From Vicia villosa (taxonomy: Eukaryota > Streptophyta > Magnoliopsida > Fabales > Fabaceae), in NCBI RefSeq assembly GCF_029867415.1, contig NC_081182.1, forward strand, positions 14,258,497 through 14,322,496: 64,000 nucleotides of DNA. The letters are read 5' to 3'. The notes below the pieces were generated by a model. The model worked only from the letters and a program-made list of their open reading frames with translations, was not told where the DNA came from and made no database searches. The position numbers and the translations under genes are program-made. Positions 1-12,704 of this stretch are shown here, piece after piece. The first letter of the stretch is position 1. Each line of letters begins with the position of its first letter.

Positions 1-560
1 ATTAATTAGTTTTTAAAATACCATATAATTTCAGATATTTCAACAATTTTTATGATACACAAATATTAATATTAATATTAATATTAATGCTAGTAATGCG
101 TGTATTGTGTGATATTGTAGTAACTCGTTGATTATTTTTATATCGACCAAGACAAAAATTAATAATACACTTTGTCATAAGATCAATGATATTTATTAAT
201 TAAATACATAAAGTATTGGTTGATAGGTGAGTTTTGATACATTATATAAATGCACAAAATGATCTTTTCGATTTGCCAAATGATAGTATTCTATTTATTT
301 ATATTAGTAATATTAAATATACTAGTGTTGTACTGAATGGGAAAGGCTAGGTATGGTGGACCACAAAGAATCATGAACACAAATAGAGGTAGATTCTTGT
401 GGTGGGGGCAGTGAGCAGTAACAATTGTATATGCGACTGACTATGTATCACGAGAACCGTCCATTTATGCGTTGGAGGAGTCTCTATTGATGGGAATTAG
501 TGGCGATTCTGAGCACATTTCAACACATGGTTTGATTTTTTGAAGAGTATGCAGAACTTC
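1..560. other. AT-rich sequence without recognised gene
   Basis: No open reading frame of note, no tRNA and no recognisable transposon protein is visible here. A short run of ATT repeats lies near position 65–90. Confidence 0.5.
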
Positions 561-1106
561 GGGGTGGCAAAACGGATAATGGTTCGTCGGTTCAATCCGC
601 GCATCCGCTAAAAATTGGCGGGTTAAGTTGACATTTTAAATCCGTCGTCCGCCATAGTCCGTCCTGCCAAAATCCGCCACACGCCATAGCCCGCCCCGCC
701 AAAACCCGCCGCCCGCCATCTCCCGCCAAAATTCGCCGCCCGCCAAAACCTGCCGCTCCGTCATAATCCGCTATTTTTTTAAATTAATTCTACTAATTCT
801 AATTCTTGATGGTTTTATTTTATATATTTATGTGTGAATATATGTAATATTTTTAAGTAAAATTTGGTAAAAAATGTTTTATAAAAAATTGTTCTAAAAA
901 CTTTGTGAAAAATTCAATTAAAATGTAAAAAAATATATTGAAAAAAATGAAAAAATAATAAATAAAAAAATAGGCGGACAAACCCGCCAATCTGCCACCT
1001 TGGCGGGGCGGGCTAAGTTTTTATGCCCATTTCAATTTGTGGGCTTGTCCGTTCCGCTCTTTTTTTTGTTGGTAATATGACTTCGCCCCGTCCACTTTGC
1101 CACCCC
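561..1106. mobile_element. hAT-like non-autonomous element with GGGGTGGCAAA termini
   Basis: The stretch begins with GGGGTGGCAAA and ends with its exact reverse complement TTTGCCACCCC. Inside are C-rich repeats built on CCGCC and CCGCCAAAA, and on the other side GGCGGG, so the two halves are roughly self-complementary around an AT-rich centre. No transposase is encoded. I found no matching 8-bp flank, so the target duplication has decayed or the true end is shifted by a few bases. Assignment to hAT rests on the terminal sequence type only. Confidence 0.6.
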
Positions 1107-1479
1107 TATCCAGGACCTAAGATATGTGGCATGAGAGAGGGATAAAAAGGCGAAGAGGTTGTCTGCTCCGTAAAAATTCTTACCATAATGGTAAATTTGT
1201 TGATAAAATTATAGATGAAATTTAAATTTAACATTTAATTTATCAAGACTAAAGATGAATAAGATAAATAGTAAACTAAATCGTGGTCCACCGCACCACG
1301 GCTCACATGTCATTCTTTTTGCTATTTTTATACTTTCTGCAATTTTGGATTTTAAAAATTTTGAAATGTGATTTTCTTCTTTTCATTACTTAAGATTTTA
1401 AGGGATACTTCTACAATTTTTTCAGGTTAACTTTAAACCATATTAGTGTTTATTTACCCGTCAACCACATTGACTTTAA

Positions 1480-2980
1480 ACCGTAGTGATGTCGTTTTAC
1501 CCATCAACCACTTTGTTGTTCTATACCATGTTGAAATCATTATTCAACAACCTTGATCTTGTCACTTGCATCCAGTTTCTTTCGACCACTTTTTCTTGCT
1601 TAAGTATTCTAACAAGCTTTAAGTATGAGTTTTCAACCATATTTGACTTCACCTGCTTTCAAATGTCTTCCTAAAAATCTTTGTTTATGTGTTTTGCAAC
1701 TCTTCAACCACATTTAAATCATATCTACCAAGGCGACAAAATTATATCTTTAAGATGATACAATATTCCTTCTTACTTTATCATGAGTCAAATGATAAAC
1801 AAAAACCCCTATAATAGTTTTTTCACTACTACTAGTATCCATAACAGGAACCTCCACCTCAATCAAAGTATTTCTGCCATAGTTTTTGAAATTTTCATTT
1901 CTAATTCTTTAATTTTCCTCCAATTCCAAGACTCGTTGAATGTAATACATTTTTCAAATTGTAAAATTTAATCCTCTGGTTTCAACTTCTCACCTTTTGG
2001 ATAGCCATAAAGATCTAATTCACAACCTCACCATTAATATGAATTAGTTTGATTTGATCAATAAACACAAATTTTGAGGACATTCAAAACCGAGTAGTTA
2101 GCAGGTTTCCTACTTCAAACCTCCACAAGTTTCTGGAAGTTTATTTATGTGTATGGATATATACCAACTAAGTAAGCCGCTTTGGCATTAACCTTACCCA
2201 GAAAATCAATGACAACTCAACGGTCAAATGCGCTTTTTATACCTTGTCTCTTGCAAACTCATTCAATTGTTCTAAAACAACCTCGAGACATCTATCATGT
2301 ATTTATCTCAAACCACATAGCTTGGTCTTGATTCCAAAGTGTTCATTAGCCGATAATGAATAAACAACAATGTAACCTTCTAAAATATAACCCACATATT
2401 TTAAAATCTTTAACCATGATCACTTCACCATGTGAAATCTTTAACTCCTCGTGTTCAACTCTAATGCAATAACCTAGATCATAAATATGTTAATGAATTA
2501 AAAAAAATTCTAACCAATGGAACATACCTCCCATTGTACGGGAGGAATTCACATTCATTAAAAAAAATCAAGTTTGACCATACCAACACCATGAACCTTG
2601 AAAGCTTTATTGTCGCCAAGGCTAGCTACTCCACCTTCCTCCAACGTCAAAGTCTCAAAGTATACTTTCCTTGATCACAAGTGATAAGAACAACTTGAGT
2701 CCATGATCTAACTCTCGCTAGTCTCCAAACTCGATACCACTATTACACCAACACTTTCTTAACTATCATTCTCTAAGACAATAACAATCTGACAAGAATC
2801 TTCATTTTCCTCCTTCTGGAGACAATCCTTTATTAAGTGATCGAATTTTTTACAAATAAAGCATTTTAACCTTAAATTATCAAACCTATTGAATTTGAAA
2901 ATCCTTCTATGCTCCTTCTCTTAAGACACTCAACTTTAGACCTTTATAGACCTTTATCATCCGCCGCCACGGTTTCATCA
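1480..2980 (-). pseudogene. Decayed Ty1/copia retrotransposon (gag zinc knuckle to integrase)
   Basis: On the minus strand a CCHC zinc knuckle with perfect CX2CX4HX4C spacing (CFICKKFDHLIKDC) lies at about 2,830–2,875. It is followed by a protease-like motif reading DSS in place of the catalytic DSG, then a gag-pre-integrase-like stretch (ETLTLEEGGVASLGDNKA) and a broken integrase/pol region down to about 1,480. Many stops and frameshifts interrupt it. The order zinc knuckle, protease, integrase is that of Ty1/copia. Neither LTR was recognised. Confidence 0.7.
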
Positions 2981-4079
2981 TCCGTTGTAGACCTTTATGT
3001 TGCTTTCGACTTTCTACAACTTTAGCTTCAGACAGTTTCAAAATTTGATTTCTTTCTATTCATTATTTAAAGTTTTAAGACATACTTATATAATTATTGA
3101 TCGAGTGATTCTAATTTCATGACATATATATTTAGTATACCCTAGGACGTGTGTATGAGATGACTCATTTTAGACTAATGACTTGTTTCGTGTGAGATTA
3201 AGCTTGTTGAAGTCAAAATCGTACTATAAAAGTTAGCAGTTTTTTAATTCACTTTTTCTTTTTGAATACTCAATATTTAACCAAATAATCAACTAATCCT
3301 AAGATCAATTTCATCAATAATCTACTAGTAGGGGGACCCAATTAAACAACCCAAACTTTAATTCATCTCTAAGCATGTCACATTTATACCGATTAATTAC
3401 TAAAAAAGAATTATAATTATAGTAAAATGGAAACTTTAAGTATGATGTTAACAAGATTTATGAAACTCAATCAACCTATCCTATAATCATTAACTTTGTT
3501 TACAAATTTTGCAACATGACAAATAACTTCCACATACATCCAAACCCCGCCATCAAATGTCAGATGTAAGCATCCTTAAATTACATCATAAGAACCAGTA
3601 ATTTTTTGTTACACAAAATAAAACTACCAACACCTCTTTTTCTAACAACACTTTTTATTTTTGACTGAAAGTTGAAACACTTTGTTACATTTTTACAACA
3701 CATGGAAGCAAATATCAACCGCAAAAGTTCACATCAAATGAAAATGACATGTCTTGTTGTGTAATGAGAATCCCATTGCAACCTTGGACTTTTGTGAATG
3801 AATCATTTCATCAACTATGTTCCCAAAGGCAAACAAATATCAAATTAAAATAATAATTTTTTTTATGAATTTGAGGTTCCTGATTTCTGATTTTTCTCAA
3901 TAAAGGCAACACCATTTCCTTCATCACTACTCAATAATTAGTCTTAGATTCACATTCTTCTCTTTTTTTTTTTTTCTTTGTATTCCACATTTTAGTTTAC
4001 CTTAGCATTGATTCTCTCTTATTCTGTTGTGTGAGTTTGAACAAACTCAGAAAAAGCTTAGTTTTTTGAGGTTACTACA
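2981..4079 (+). other. Upstream region and 5' leader of the AGPase gene
   Basis: No coding sequence is seen. The last 200 bases hold long T runs and pyrimidine-rich sequence, typical of a plant 5' leader. A clear TATA box at a firm distance could not be chosen among several AT-rich candidates. Confidence 0.35.
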
Positions 4080-7007
4080 ATGGCTTCTGGTTGTGTGAGC
4101 TTGAAAACCAACACCCATTTTCTAAATTCTAAAAAAGGTTCTTTTTTTGGAGAAAGAGTCAATGGAAGCTTGAAAAACAGTTCATGGGTCATAGCACAGA
4201 AGAAGATCAAACCTGCTGCTTTTTCTGCTATTCTTACTTCAGATGACCCCAAAGGTTCCCTGGTAAACTCAATTTCATTCTGGGTTTCAACTTTTGCTTC
4301 CAATTCTGAAAAATTTTTGATTTTTTTAATTTTGTTTATGCTAACTATTTTGCTACATTATTGTTTGGTGTATGATTATGATTATGAGTGTGTTTTTAAG
4401 TTTCAGAATTTGCAAGTGCCTTCATTTCTGAGACTAAGGGCTGATCCAAAGAATGTGATTTCCATTGTGTTGGGAGGAGGGCCTGGAACACATCTGTATC
4501 CTCTTACCAAACGAGCTGCAACACCTGCGGTGAGTGAGTTTTATGATGTGAATTGTTGTTTGGATTCTAACATTTTGGTGTTTTCTGTTGTTTGTGATGA
4601 TGATTTGTTTGCTGTGTTTGTTTTGAAGGTTCCTGTTGGAGGATGCTATAGGCTTATAGATATTCCAATGAGTAACTGCATCAATAGTGGGATCAATAAG
4701 ATATTTGTGCTGACTCAGTTCAACTCTGCTTCGTTAAATCGTCACATCGCTCGAACCTATTTCGGAAATGGTGTCAACTTTGGTGATGGATTTGTGGAGG
4801 TAATCATGCATCACCATCATGAAAATGGATGGAAACTAGTTTTTCTCTAGTCTTTATTTTAAATATTCATGCAATAATTTTGGATGGAACAATCTTTGAC
4901 CAGACTTTACTAATCTTTCGGCCTAACTCCATAGAGAAATACTGATCCGGTGAAGGAGATTCTTGTTGATGAATTTCAAGTTTGTTTCTATTTATGATCC
5001 ATGCGGACTAATTTAAATCCATCAAAATGTCCAAATAGGTTCTGGCGGCGACACAAACACCAGGAGAAGCTGGAAAGAAGTGGTTTCAAGGAACTGCGGA
5101 TGCTGTGAGACAATTTACCTGGATATTTGAGGTAGACAAATGATTTTTGTTGTTTTTGTATATACATGTCGATAGGTAATAGATTATTTATTGTAATCGA
5201 TTCTTTTGTTCTCATTTTTGAGATTGTTGATAAGTAATAGATTCTTTGTCGTAGGATGCCAAGAATATAAACGTCGAGAATGTATTGATCTTGGCGGGAG
5301 ATCATTTATACCGAATGGATTACATGGACCTTTTGCAGGTATACGGTGTTATTGTTTTGTAGAGTGGATTGTTTTTTCATTTGATGTTATAAATTTTTCT
5401 GATATATTTATATAAAAAATTGACAGAGTCACGTTGATAGAAATGCCGATATTACAGTTTCGTGTGCTGCTGTTGGTGACAAGTGAGTATTATTATACTT
5501 TGTTTCATTCTAGAATGAGTGAATAGAAGAAAGAACCAACTCAATGAAAACAAAATTAATATTTTCATCGCCTGCTTTTCAGCCGTGCATCGGATTATGG
5601 ATTGGTCAAGGTAGACGACAGAGGCAACATCATCCAATTTTCAGAAAAACCGAAAGGCCCTGATCTGAAAGCAATGGTAATTCCAAACATATAACATAAT
5701 GTTTGCACCTTCTTTTTGAAGAGACAAAAAAATAAATTGATCATTCTCATTTTGCAGCAAGTTGATACTTCTCGTCTTGGCTTGTCACCACAAGATGCAT
5801 CGAAGTCACCATATATTGCCTCTATGGGAGTTTATGTATTCAAGAAAGATGTTTTACTCAAGCTTCTGAAATGGAGGTATCCTACAGCTAATGACTTCGG
5901 TTCTGAAATCATTCCTTCAGCTATAAAAGAACATAATGTCCAAGTAAGAGGATTTCCAATACATATATTTTCGTACAAAAATTTTATCTGCAATATACGA
6001 CAATGGTAGCAATGAAAAAATCTATGTTTTTTTTGCAGGCATATTATTTCGGAGACTATTGGGAAGATATTGGAACGATAAAATCCTTCTACGATGCTAA
6101 CCTCGCCCTTACTGAAGAGGTAGGTTCAAGAAATTGTCAATGTTCTTGTTCAGTTTAGTTGATTGAAACTAAAATCTGATATATGTTACTCTCTCTTGCA
6201 GAGTCCAAAGTTCGAGTTTTATGATCCAAAGACACCGATTTTCACATCTCCAGGATTCCTACCACCAACAAAGTTTGACAACTCTCGGGTACTATAACCT
6301 ATCTATCTTGTAATATGCTAATAACTCGTCGTTACATTATATCTTTCTTATTCTGTCATGTTGCTATGGTTTTGGTAGGTTGTGGATGCCATTATCTCAC
6401 ATGGATGTTTCCTGAGAGATTGTACAATCCAACACTCCATTGTCGGTGAAAGATCACGTTTAGATTATGGCGTTGAGCTTCAGGTAATTAAGCTACCATA
6501 TACTCTAGACTCGATGTTCCTTTAAACGGTTCCTTTTAACTAAAAACAAAATCACTTTTTACAGGACACTGTAATGATGGGAGCGGACTATTACCAAACT
6601 GAATCCGAAATCGCTTCTCTACTTGCAGAAGGGAAGGTCCCGATTGGCATTGGAAGGAATACCAAAATCAAGTAATTGTCCCGATTAGCATTTTTCGCTT
6701 ATCAAATCTATTTACTATTGTGAACTCTCATAGTTTGTTATTTATTACCTTTGTTAAAGGAACTGCATTATTGACAAGAATGCAAAGATCGGGAAAGACG
6801 TTGTCATTGCGAACAAAGACGTAAGCATAAATATAAGTTAGTAGTTTTCCTGTCCATAATACATTTGTTCATGCTTGCTTATAAACTCGAATGTTTTATC
6901 TGTAGGGCGTTCAAGAAGCAGATAGATCGGAAGATGGTTTCTACATCCGATCCGGAATCACCATCATAATGGAGAAAGCGACGATAGAAGACGGAACTGT
7001 CATATAA
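4080..7007 (+). CDS. AGPL: ADP-glucose pyrophosphorylase large subunit, plastid (14 exons)
   Basis: The product joins glucose-1-phosphate and ATP to ADP-glucose, the committed step of starch synthesis, as the regulatory subunit of a heterotetramer in plastids. Exons by GT–AG sites: 4080–4262, 4407–4529, 4629–4799, 5039–5131, 5255–5338, 5427–5482, 5583–5676, 5758–5943, 6039–6119, 6202–6288, 6379–6483, 6565–6671, 6760–6820, 6906–7007. They total 1,533 nt, giving 510 aa with no interruption, a normal length for the family. The first ~60 residues are rich in Ser and Lys and poor in acid, as in a transit peptide. The nucleotide-binding loop reads [12 protein letters not shown], and the sugar-binding FGSEIIP motif follows. 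The C-terminal third has the left-handed beta-helix hexapeptides ([18 protein letters not shown]). The loop lacks the Arg found in catalytic small subunits (GTRL), as is usual in large subunits. No neighbour appears functionally linked. Confidence 0.93.
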
Positions 7008-7434
7008 ACAATGGTTAGTAGTTATTTCACGAGCTGGTTTCGATAAAGCGCCGGAAGAAGCATTTGCAAGGAACATTTCATCCCATGTTTTGGGATCGTA
7101 CGAAATGCTATGTTGAATAGAGAAAGCTGCATGTGTAAAATAGGAGCTCTCCCACTAGATGTAGAAATAGAAATGAATAAATGATGAAAGTGAAGATGCA
7201 GAAAAGTAAAATAAATTGAAGGGTTGAGTTTGTGAGCTATCAAGTTTCCATATTCTCTCCTTTGCAACTGTAAAAGACACCGTTTAAATTAGTGTATCAG
7301 TAAATTATTATTTTGAATGGTGGAAATAAGCATTCTAGTTACTTGTTTCTTCAAATAACATAGACATATAATATTACTCAGCTAATTCAAAATGCATATC
7401 CTATATAAACTAATTTGGATTTCTAAGCTGCTTC

Positions 7435-8030
7435 TTGGAGTCGTTGGATCAAGATTGCACGGTACAGTTAAAATCAGAGTTATCTGAGTTTGATCCAACA
7501 ACTCCAGATACGCTCACCAGAACTAAGCCTTCAGATCCGATTCAACAGCTTCCCGCAATCCAAGTTGTGCCTACAGGAAGCGGTTTCCAACCATCAGTCA
7601 CATCACATATAAGCCCAATTACATGCCATTATGTGTACATTTTCATTCATCTTTGCAAGTTACACCATTTTGACCTTACTAACTTGTGTGTTGGAGTGAT
7701 AACTTTACAAGTACTTCCTATGCTCCAAGACTTACACTGCCGTACCAGAGAGCTTCTACAGCTCTCATCAGCACATCATCGATCTTTTTTCCACGCCTGA
7801 ATGGCGGCACCGTTGTGGGAACTGTTTTTTGATTCTCGGAAAATTCCACGTTGAATTCTTTAGATCCTTTCTATTGCATCGCTACAACTGTTCTTGTCGA
7901 CCGATCAGATCGGTGTGAATTTTCTCAACCAACAATGATCACTTTGAAATCAACTAGATTGGCCGCTCATCGCAACACCAGTCATGTGGCCAAAGCCGCC
8001 GAGGCAGTCCTTGCCTCCACTTATTAGACA
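7435..8030 (+). other. Unresolved gene-like fragment
   Basis: An open frame from about 7,435 gives a Ser/Thr/Pro-rich stretch (PSDPIQQLPAIQVVPTGSG). After a possible splice region, other short coding-like pieces follow to about 8,030 (for example HRNTSHVAKAAEAVL). No family is recognised and no continuous spliced product could be built. It could be a decayed retroelement polyprotein or a captured exon. The flanking sequence from 7,008 to 7,434 looks like the 3' flank of the AGPase gene, and 8,031–8,640 shows nothing recognisable. Confidence 0.25.
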
Positions 8031-8770
8031 TGATTCTTTTCTAGCTACTTCATTTAATCATTTATGGTTATTTATTAAGACATTGAAGCATTCTCTCATT
8101 ATTACTATTTCATAAAATAGACTACAAAACCAAAAAGCTATTTATGAGACTAGGTTTTTGGCTCCCTCTTGCATGTGAGTTTCTCCTTTTGTATGGGTAC
8201 TATTAGTGTCCATGAAAAGCATGTCATTTTCTCCTTTTGTATGCATCATTCAGTTCAACTGAATCTTTTTATGATTCATTTGTTTGTATTTTCGTTTGCT
8301 TGTATATCCATTTTTGTCATCCTATTGATACCTAACAATCCGTAAAAGAACGCAATTGTGTAGTATTGGAATATGCATCATATAAGGTACAGAGTCCTAT
8401 ATTGGCATAGTAAGTGTTACACATTATGGATGGGTCCTTTATTGCACCTCCACTCTATTCATCAACTATGTTATGTATGATAATAATATTTCTGTTGAGT
8501 TAGAAACCATAATTTCTTTAGGAACTTAGACTTCCACTTGAAAACCAAAATAGCGTCCATCAGTGCAAGTCCAAAACAAAGAAAATCCTAAAGCTATTGT
8601 CATGATTTATTTGATCTAAAGTTAGTAAATAATCATCAGGTATAAGAAGATGTTGCAATAGGAAATTAATAAAAAGTATCACTTTATTATTGCTATATAT
8701 TTACACATATAATTTCCATGTACAAGTGTATCTATATCACTACAAAATTTTGAGTCTCATAGAAGTTCTA

Positions 8771-9658
8771 CTAATTGTTGAGGATATTTAGAAGTGAGAC
8801 TCTGATTTTAATAAGACGCCTAAACAAAAACTCAAGCCCTTCTTCAAGGTCTTGAATGCATGACTCCGTTTTCTCCAAGTGGTTTTGGAGATCATTGATC
8901 CCTTCAAGTTTTCTAGTCTTGGTAAATAAGAAACACTGCAATGCTACATCTACTTGGGCAAATTCACTTTCATCTGTCAATAGTGAGCAAGCAACTCTTT
9001 TGGGTTGGATTAGCTTCGAAATGGAACCGAAGATATTTGACTTTGACTGTGTGGTCCCTGAGATATATTGCAGTATTGTTTGAAATGTAGAAAGTGTAAC
9101 TACTTCAACATCTTGTAATAATTTAATCAAAGCCTCTGTTTGATGATCTTTCTTTGTAGACAAGACATTGCAATTTTTAGTATTAGCCTTCAAATTTGTC
9201 AATACTTTGGAGATGGCCTTTTTCACAACCTTTCTAGATGTCAAAAACTTCTTAGCCTCTGCAGTGACCTCCGTTCCGCCTCCTCTTCTTCTAATGATGG
9301 ATTGAAGTTCCCTTGTGCATTCTTTTGTATGAATTACAGCATCTTTGGCTGAACTACACACATCTAATAGCCTTAAGGATCCATCCAATAGGTTATTTAC
9401 CCAATTTTCTTGATGCTGATCATGGAGAAGTGCATCTTGTGTTAGTGGAAGCTGAATCAAATTTTCAACACACTCGATCAAATCTCGCAAGCCATCAATC
9501 TTATGGAAAACTGACGATGAGGAGGAGGTTTCATCGGAAGACCTTTGTAAGGTTTCCAAATGTTGATTACATTTAAGAATGAGGGGGTGTGGTCTAGATG
9601 GCAAGCTGATTGAGCGGCCATGGAAATTGGATTTTGTATTCATAGGAGATACTGCCAT
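8771..9658 (-). CDS. DUF241/BPS1-like protein, copy 1
   Basis: This single-exon gene encodes 295 aa of the plant DUF241 (BPS1-like) family, for which no biochemical activity is established. Near the N-terminus is the basic motif GRSISLPSRPHP. It is followed by Leu-rich helical segments (DGLRDLIECVENLIQLPLTQ), a basic stretch (ELQSIIRRRGGG), a Lys-rich helix (SRKVVKKAISKVLTNLK), and the family's C-terminal helix (DLEEGLEFLFRRLIKIRVSLLN). No signal peptide or membrane segment is seen. The start at 9658 matches all paralogues and lies about 95 bp after a TATA box at 9752–9760. This copy has an insertion in its upstream region (see 10052–10484). It points away from copy 2 and is separated from it by 8.5 kb of transposon debris. 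Confidence 0.88.
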   Translation of the reverse strand: MAVSPMNTKSNFHGRSISLPSRPHPLILKCNQHLETLQRSSDETSSSSSVFHKIDGLRDLIECVENLIQLPLTQDALLHDQHQENWVNNLLDGSLRLLDVCSSAKDAVIHTKECTRELQSIIRRRGGGTEVTAEAKKFLTSRKVVKKAISKVLTNLKANTKNCNVLSTKKDHQTEALIKLLQDVEVVTLSTFQTILQYISGTTQSKSNIFGSISKLIQPKRVACSLLTDESEFAQVDVALQCFLFTKTRKLEGINDLQNHLEKTESCIQDLEEGLEFLFRRLIKIRVSLLNILNN

Positions 9659-9751
9659 TTTTTTTTTCTGCTAAAGAGAAGAAAAAGAGAAGCCTTTGTT
9701 TGAATGTTGAATTGAGTTATGGATCTGTATTTTTCCATTGGCATCTTCTCA

Positions 9752-9760
9752 ATTTATATC
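9752..9760 (-). promoter_or_regulatory. TATA box of DUF241 copy 1
   Basis: The minus strand reads GATATAAATTGAGAAG about 95 bp before the start codon. The same sequence at the same distance occurs before copy 3 (22,024–22,040), and close variants occur before the other copies. Conservation across paralogues supports it as the core promoter. Confidence 0.6.
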
Positions 9761-10051
9761 AAAGGTGTTAGGCGACATAAGGAATCACATCTTAATCACA
9801 TATCAATGAGGCCAACTAATCCAGATTTGAATTTAGACATTATTACAAAAATGTTAGAGCTTTGTCTCCTCCAAGGTATAATTCCAACTCATTTGCATTA
9901 TTATAACATTTTCAATGCAAATGTTTCACCTAAAACGTGTTTTAATCATAAACATAACCATTTTCACGTGTGCAGTATTGTCAGGCATGTCTCTGTTGGA
10001 GGAACATGAATCACACCACACGTTTAAACATATGTTAACATGTGTTGAAAT

Positions 10052-10484
10052 TAGGGGTGTGCATGGTTGGTTATTTTCAAAAACCAAACCATAACCATTT
10101 TAAAACCATTTAAATGGTTTGGATTTATAACCATAACCACATTTTAATCAAAACTGGTTATAAATTTGGTTATGATTATATAACCGGTTTTTTTAAAAAA
10201 TCCAGTTTTAAAAATTATTTTTTTCAAAATTATTTTTTTTAAAAAAAAATTAATATTTTGAGAATTAAAATATTTGGATTTGGATAATAACCGAATTATA
10301 ACCGAATCCAAAATAATTTAATCGGTTAATAACCGTTTAATTATATCCGGATTATATGAATGGATAACCAAACCATTTATAACTAAACCGGTTAATAACC
10401 ATTCAATTATATCCGGATATTTAAAAGTGATTTAGGTTTGGTTATGGATTTGGACATCAAAACCGGATATTTTGCACACCCCTA
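10052..10484. mobile_element. hAT-type MITE, 433 bp, with 8-bp target duplication
   Basis: The termini are TAGGGGTGTGCA and its exact complement TGCACACCCCTA. They are flanked on both sides by the same 8 bp, GTTGAAAT (10044–10051 and 10485–10492), the target size of hAT transposons. The interior is AT-rich with repeated AACCGGTT- and TATCCGGA-like motifs and has no coding capacity. The uninterrupted sequence with one copy of GTTGAAAT is present upstream of paralogous genes near 21,700 and 25,340, which confirms both ends. It lies about 400 bp upstream of the DUF241 copy 1 start. Confidence 0.95.
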
Positions 10485-10799
10485 GTTGAAATCCTTGATC
10501 AACTCACACACATGTACTAGATCAAAAAAGATCTTACAGGTTATTTATAAATAGAACTGCTTGTCATCTTCCAGACACATGATCCACTTTCCATGTTCAT
10601 ACACTCCCATCACATGCAAGCTCCTTGGAGTTCAAAATTTGAGTTTTATTATAGATCCTTCACTTGAAATAGGGATGATATCCCATTTATATATGGCACA
10701 TGCTCTCCCATCTTATGCAAGATTGACCAAATGTCATGCATTAGTTCTAAAAAAGAGGTGAGATGCTGGCACAAAAGGATGAAATTGATGGCTTTAAAA

Positions 10800-12420
10800 A
10801 GCAGTATGCAATTCCAATTGTGGTAGCGACATGGAGGTTTTTGACGTGAGAGTTACGAATTTGTAAATCTACCTGGGCTTAAATCCATCATTCATCTTCA
10901 TCTTCATCCACTGCTCATCATCCTCATCTTCGTCTTCGTAATGAGGATGGATGAGTACAAGAATGGGCACTAGAAAGATCCTTAGAAGAGCACGCTATCA
11001 TAGCAAACATTTGTCTCTGAAATTCTTCAAATTTTATTTCCAACAACGTTGACCACTCATAATATATAAGAAAAGTAAATTAAACACTAAAAAATACATT
11101 ATCATCAAACTACTAAAAAGAAAATTACACGTCTTACTTTAAACATGTCAAACCATTCTTTTCTCTCTTTTGCTCTATCTGTTCCTTTAAAAGCTCACTA
11201 TAGCAATTGAAAATTCCCCAAAATAGTTTTTGCTCCAACTTTTTTAATTGCTGCAGCAGCAACATTGCTTGGAGTAAACCTACAATCAGATATATAATTT
11301 AAAATCCATTAGAAAGAAACAAAACAAAAAAGGCACATAATCTTTAATACTTATCAACTACTGTAATATTCAATTGTTTTTAACATTACACAATTAAAAA
11401 ATCTATAATAAATATTATGAGGTAATGTGTCCATGTCAAATAAGCCTAAATATCTCAAAATGTATGTGAAAATAATATTATGAAAGCAAACAAAAATGAG
11501 TAACAAGAAGTCCATCTTGGAACTAGTCAAACCCAAATGTAAAATGCATATAAGTGGAGCCACTTGAACCTCAGTAAACAACATTTCTTAAGAATAAAGC
11601 ATATAATGGGGTAAATCAAAGCTATGAATCAAAGCGTCGAATCGAAGCTCCGAATCGAAACGCCAAATCAAAGCTACGAATCAAAGTAATGAAAAAAAAT
11701 GGAAAATCATTTATGGAATAGACAGAATGGAAGTTGTGAATGAGTTTACTTTGGACACTCCTGCCGAAAAGTGACATACAAATTTCGTTATCACTCACCA
11801 AATTGTGAAGAAGCCAAATGATCAGACAACGACGGTGAAGTCGAAGGCACTGTAGGAATCGACCATGTGCAGGAAGAAAGCAATAAAGAACAGCAAACTG
11901 TATCTCCGAAAGAAGATGCGAATGAGCAAACAGTATCTTCGACGAACAACGGTTGCGGATGAACTGTCAAAGTAATACAGAAAAATGAGTTGCAATTGAT
12001 ACAAACTTTGGGATTCATCATGACAAAGACAAATAGACAAAACAAAACAATAAGATTGTAATCCATGGAAATAGTTAGCATTTAGACATCTAGCATAATA
12101 TACACAAAACAAACATAAACAAAACCATTATCAGATAAAGTAACAGTCATCGGTACACAAGGACACAAGGGAGAATTGTAAAAACCCTAATTTAGAGAAG
12201 AAGGAGGAAGAGGAGGAATGAAAAGAAGAACAAGAATTCAAGATTGTGAGTTAGAGTGATTACCTCAAAGGATTGAAATGAAGGTTTCTTCGTTAGGGTT
12301 TGCTTTCTGAGAAAAACATATTAACTTTGCTTCTCAAACATATTTGCAGTGTTCTGAAACGATTGCAAGGAGGGACGGAGGGTTTGTTTCTGAAAATTAG
12401 AATTTTAATCGTTTTATTTT
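10800..12420 (-). other. Possible decayed multi-exon gene
   Basis: Several gene-like pieces occur in order on the minus strand. They are a leader-like AAACCCTAACGAAG with a nearby GGTAATC donor at about 12,260–12,305, an open stretch at 11,791–11,990, a Leu/Gln/Lys-rich coiled-coil-like piece (LLLQQLKKLEQKLFWGIF) near 11,210–11,270, and an acidic tail (YEDEDEDDEQWMKMKMND) near 10,880–10,950. I could not join them into one frame and do not recognise the family. The pieces may be chance. Confidence 0.22.
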
Positions 12421-12704
12421 TCTTCAATTTTTTTTGTTTTTAAAAGATAATATAAAAAAGAGAATAACGAAAATTGTTAGGGAAAACTAAACATTTTTTG
12501 CGGTGAAATCTTTCAAGAAAATATACTAGCGTCGGTCAAGACCGCCACTATAATATTAATAAATAAATAAAAATTAAATAGTACACCATGTGATAAGATT
12601 ATTGAATGTTGTTTATAAAGTTGGAGTTTAACCACAACTTCATCTTAAAAACTCCACACCCTTTCTTTACTCGGAAATATTTTGTTTTATGTGGGATTAG
12701 GTTA

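Noticed and set aside
1486..1971. Two short plus-strand frames
   Set aside because: They lie within the minus-strand copia remnant and have no coding features.
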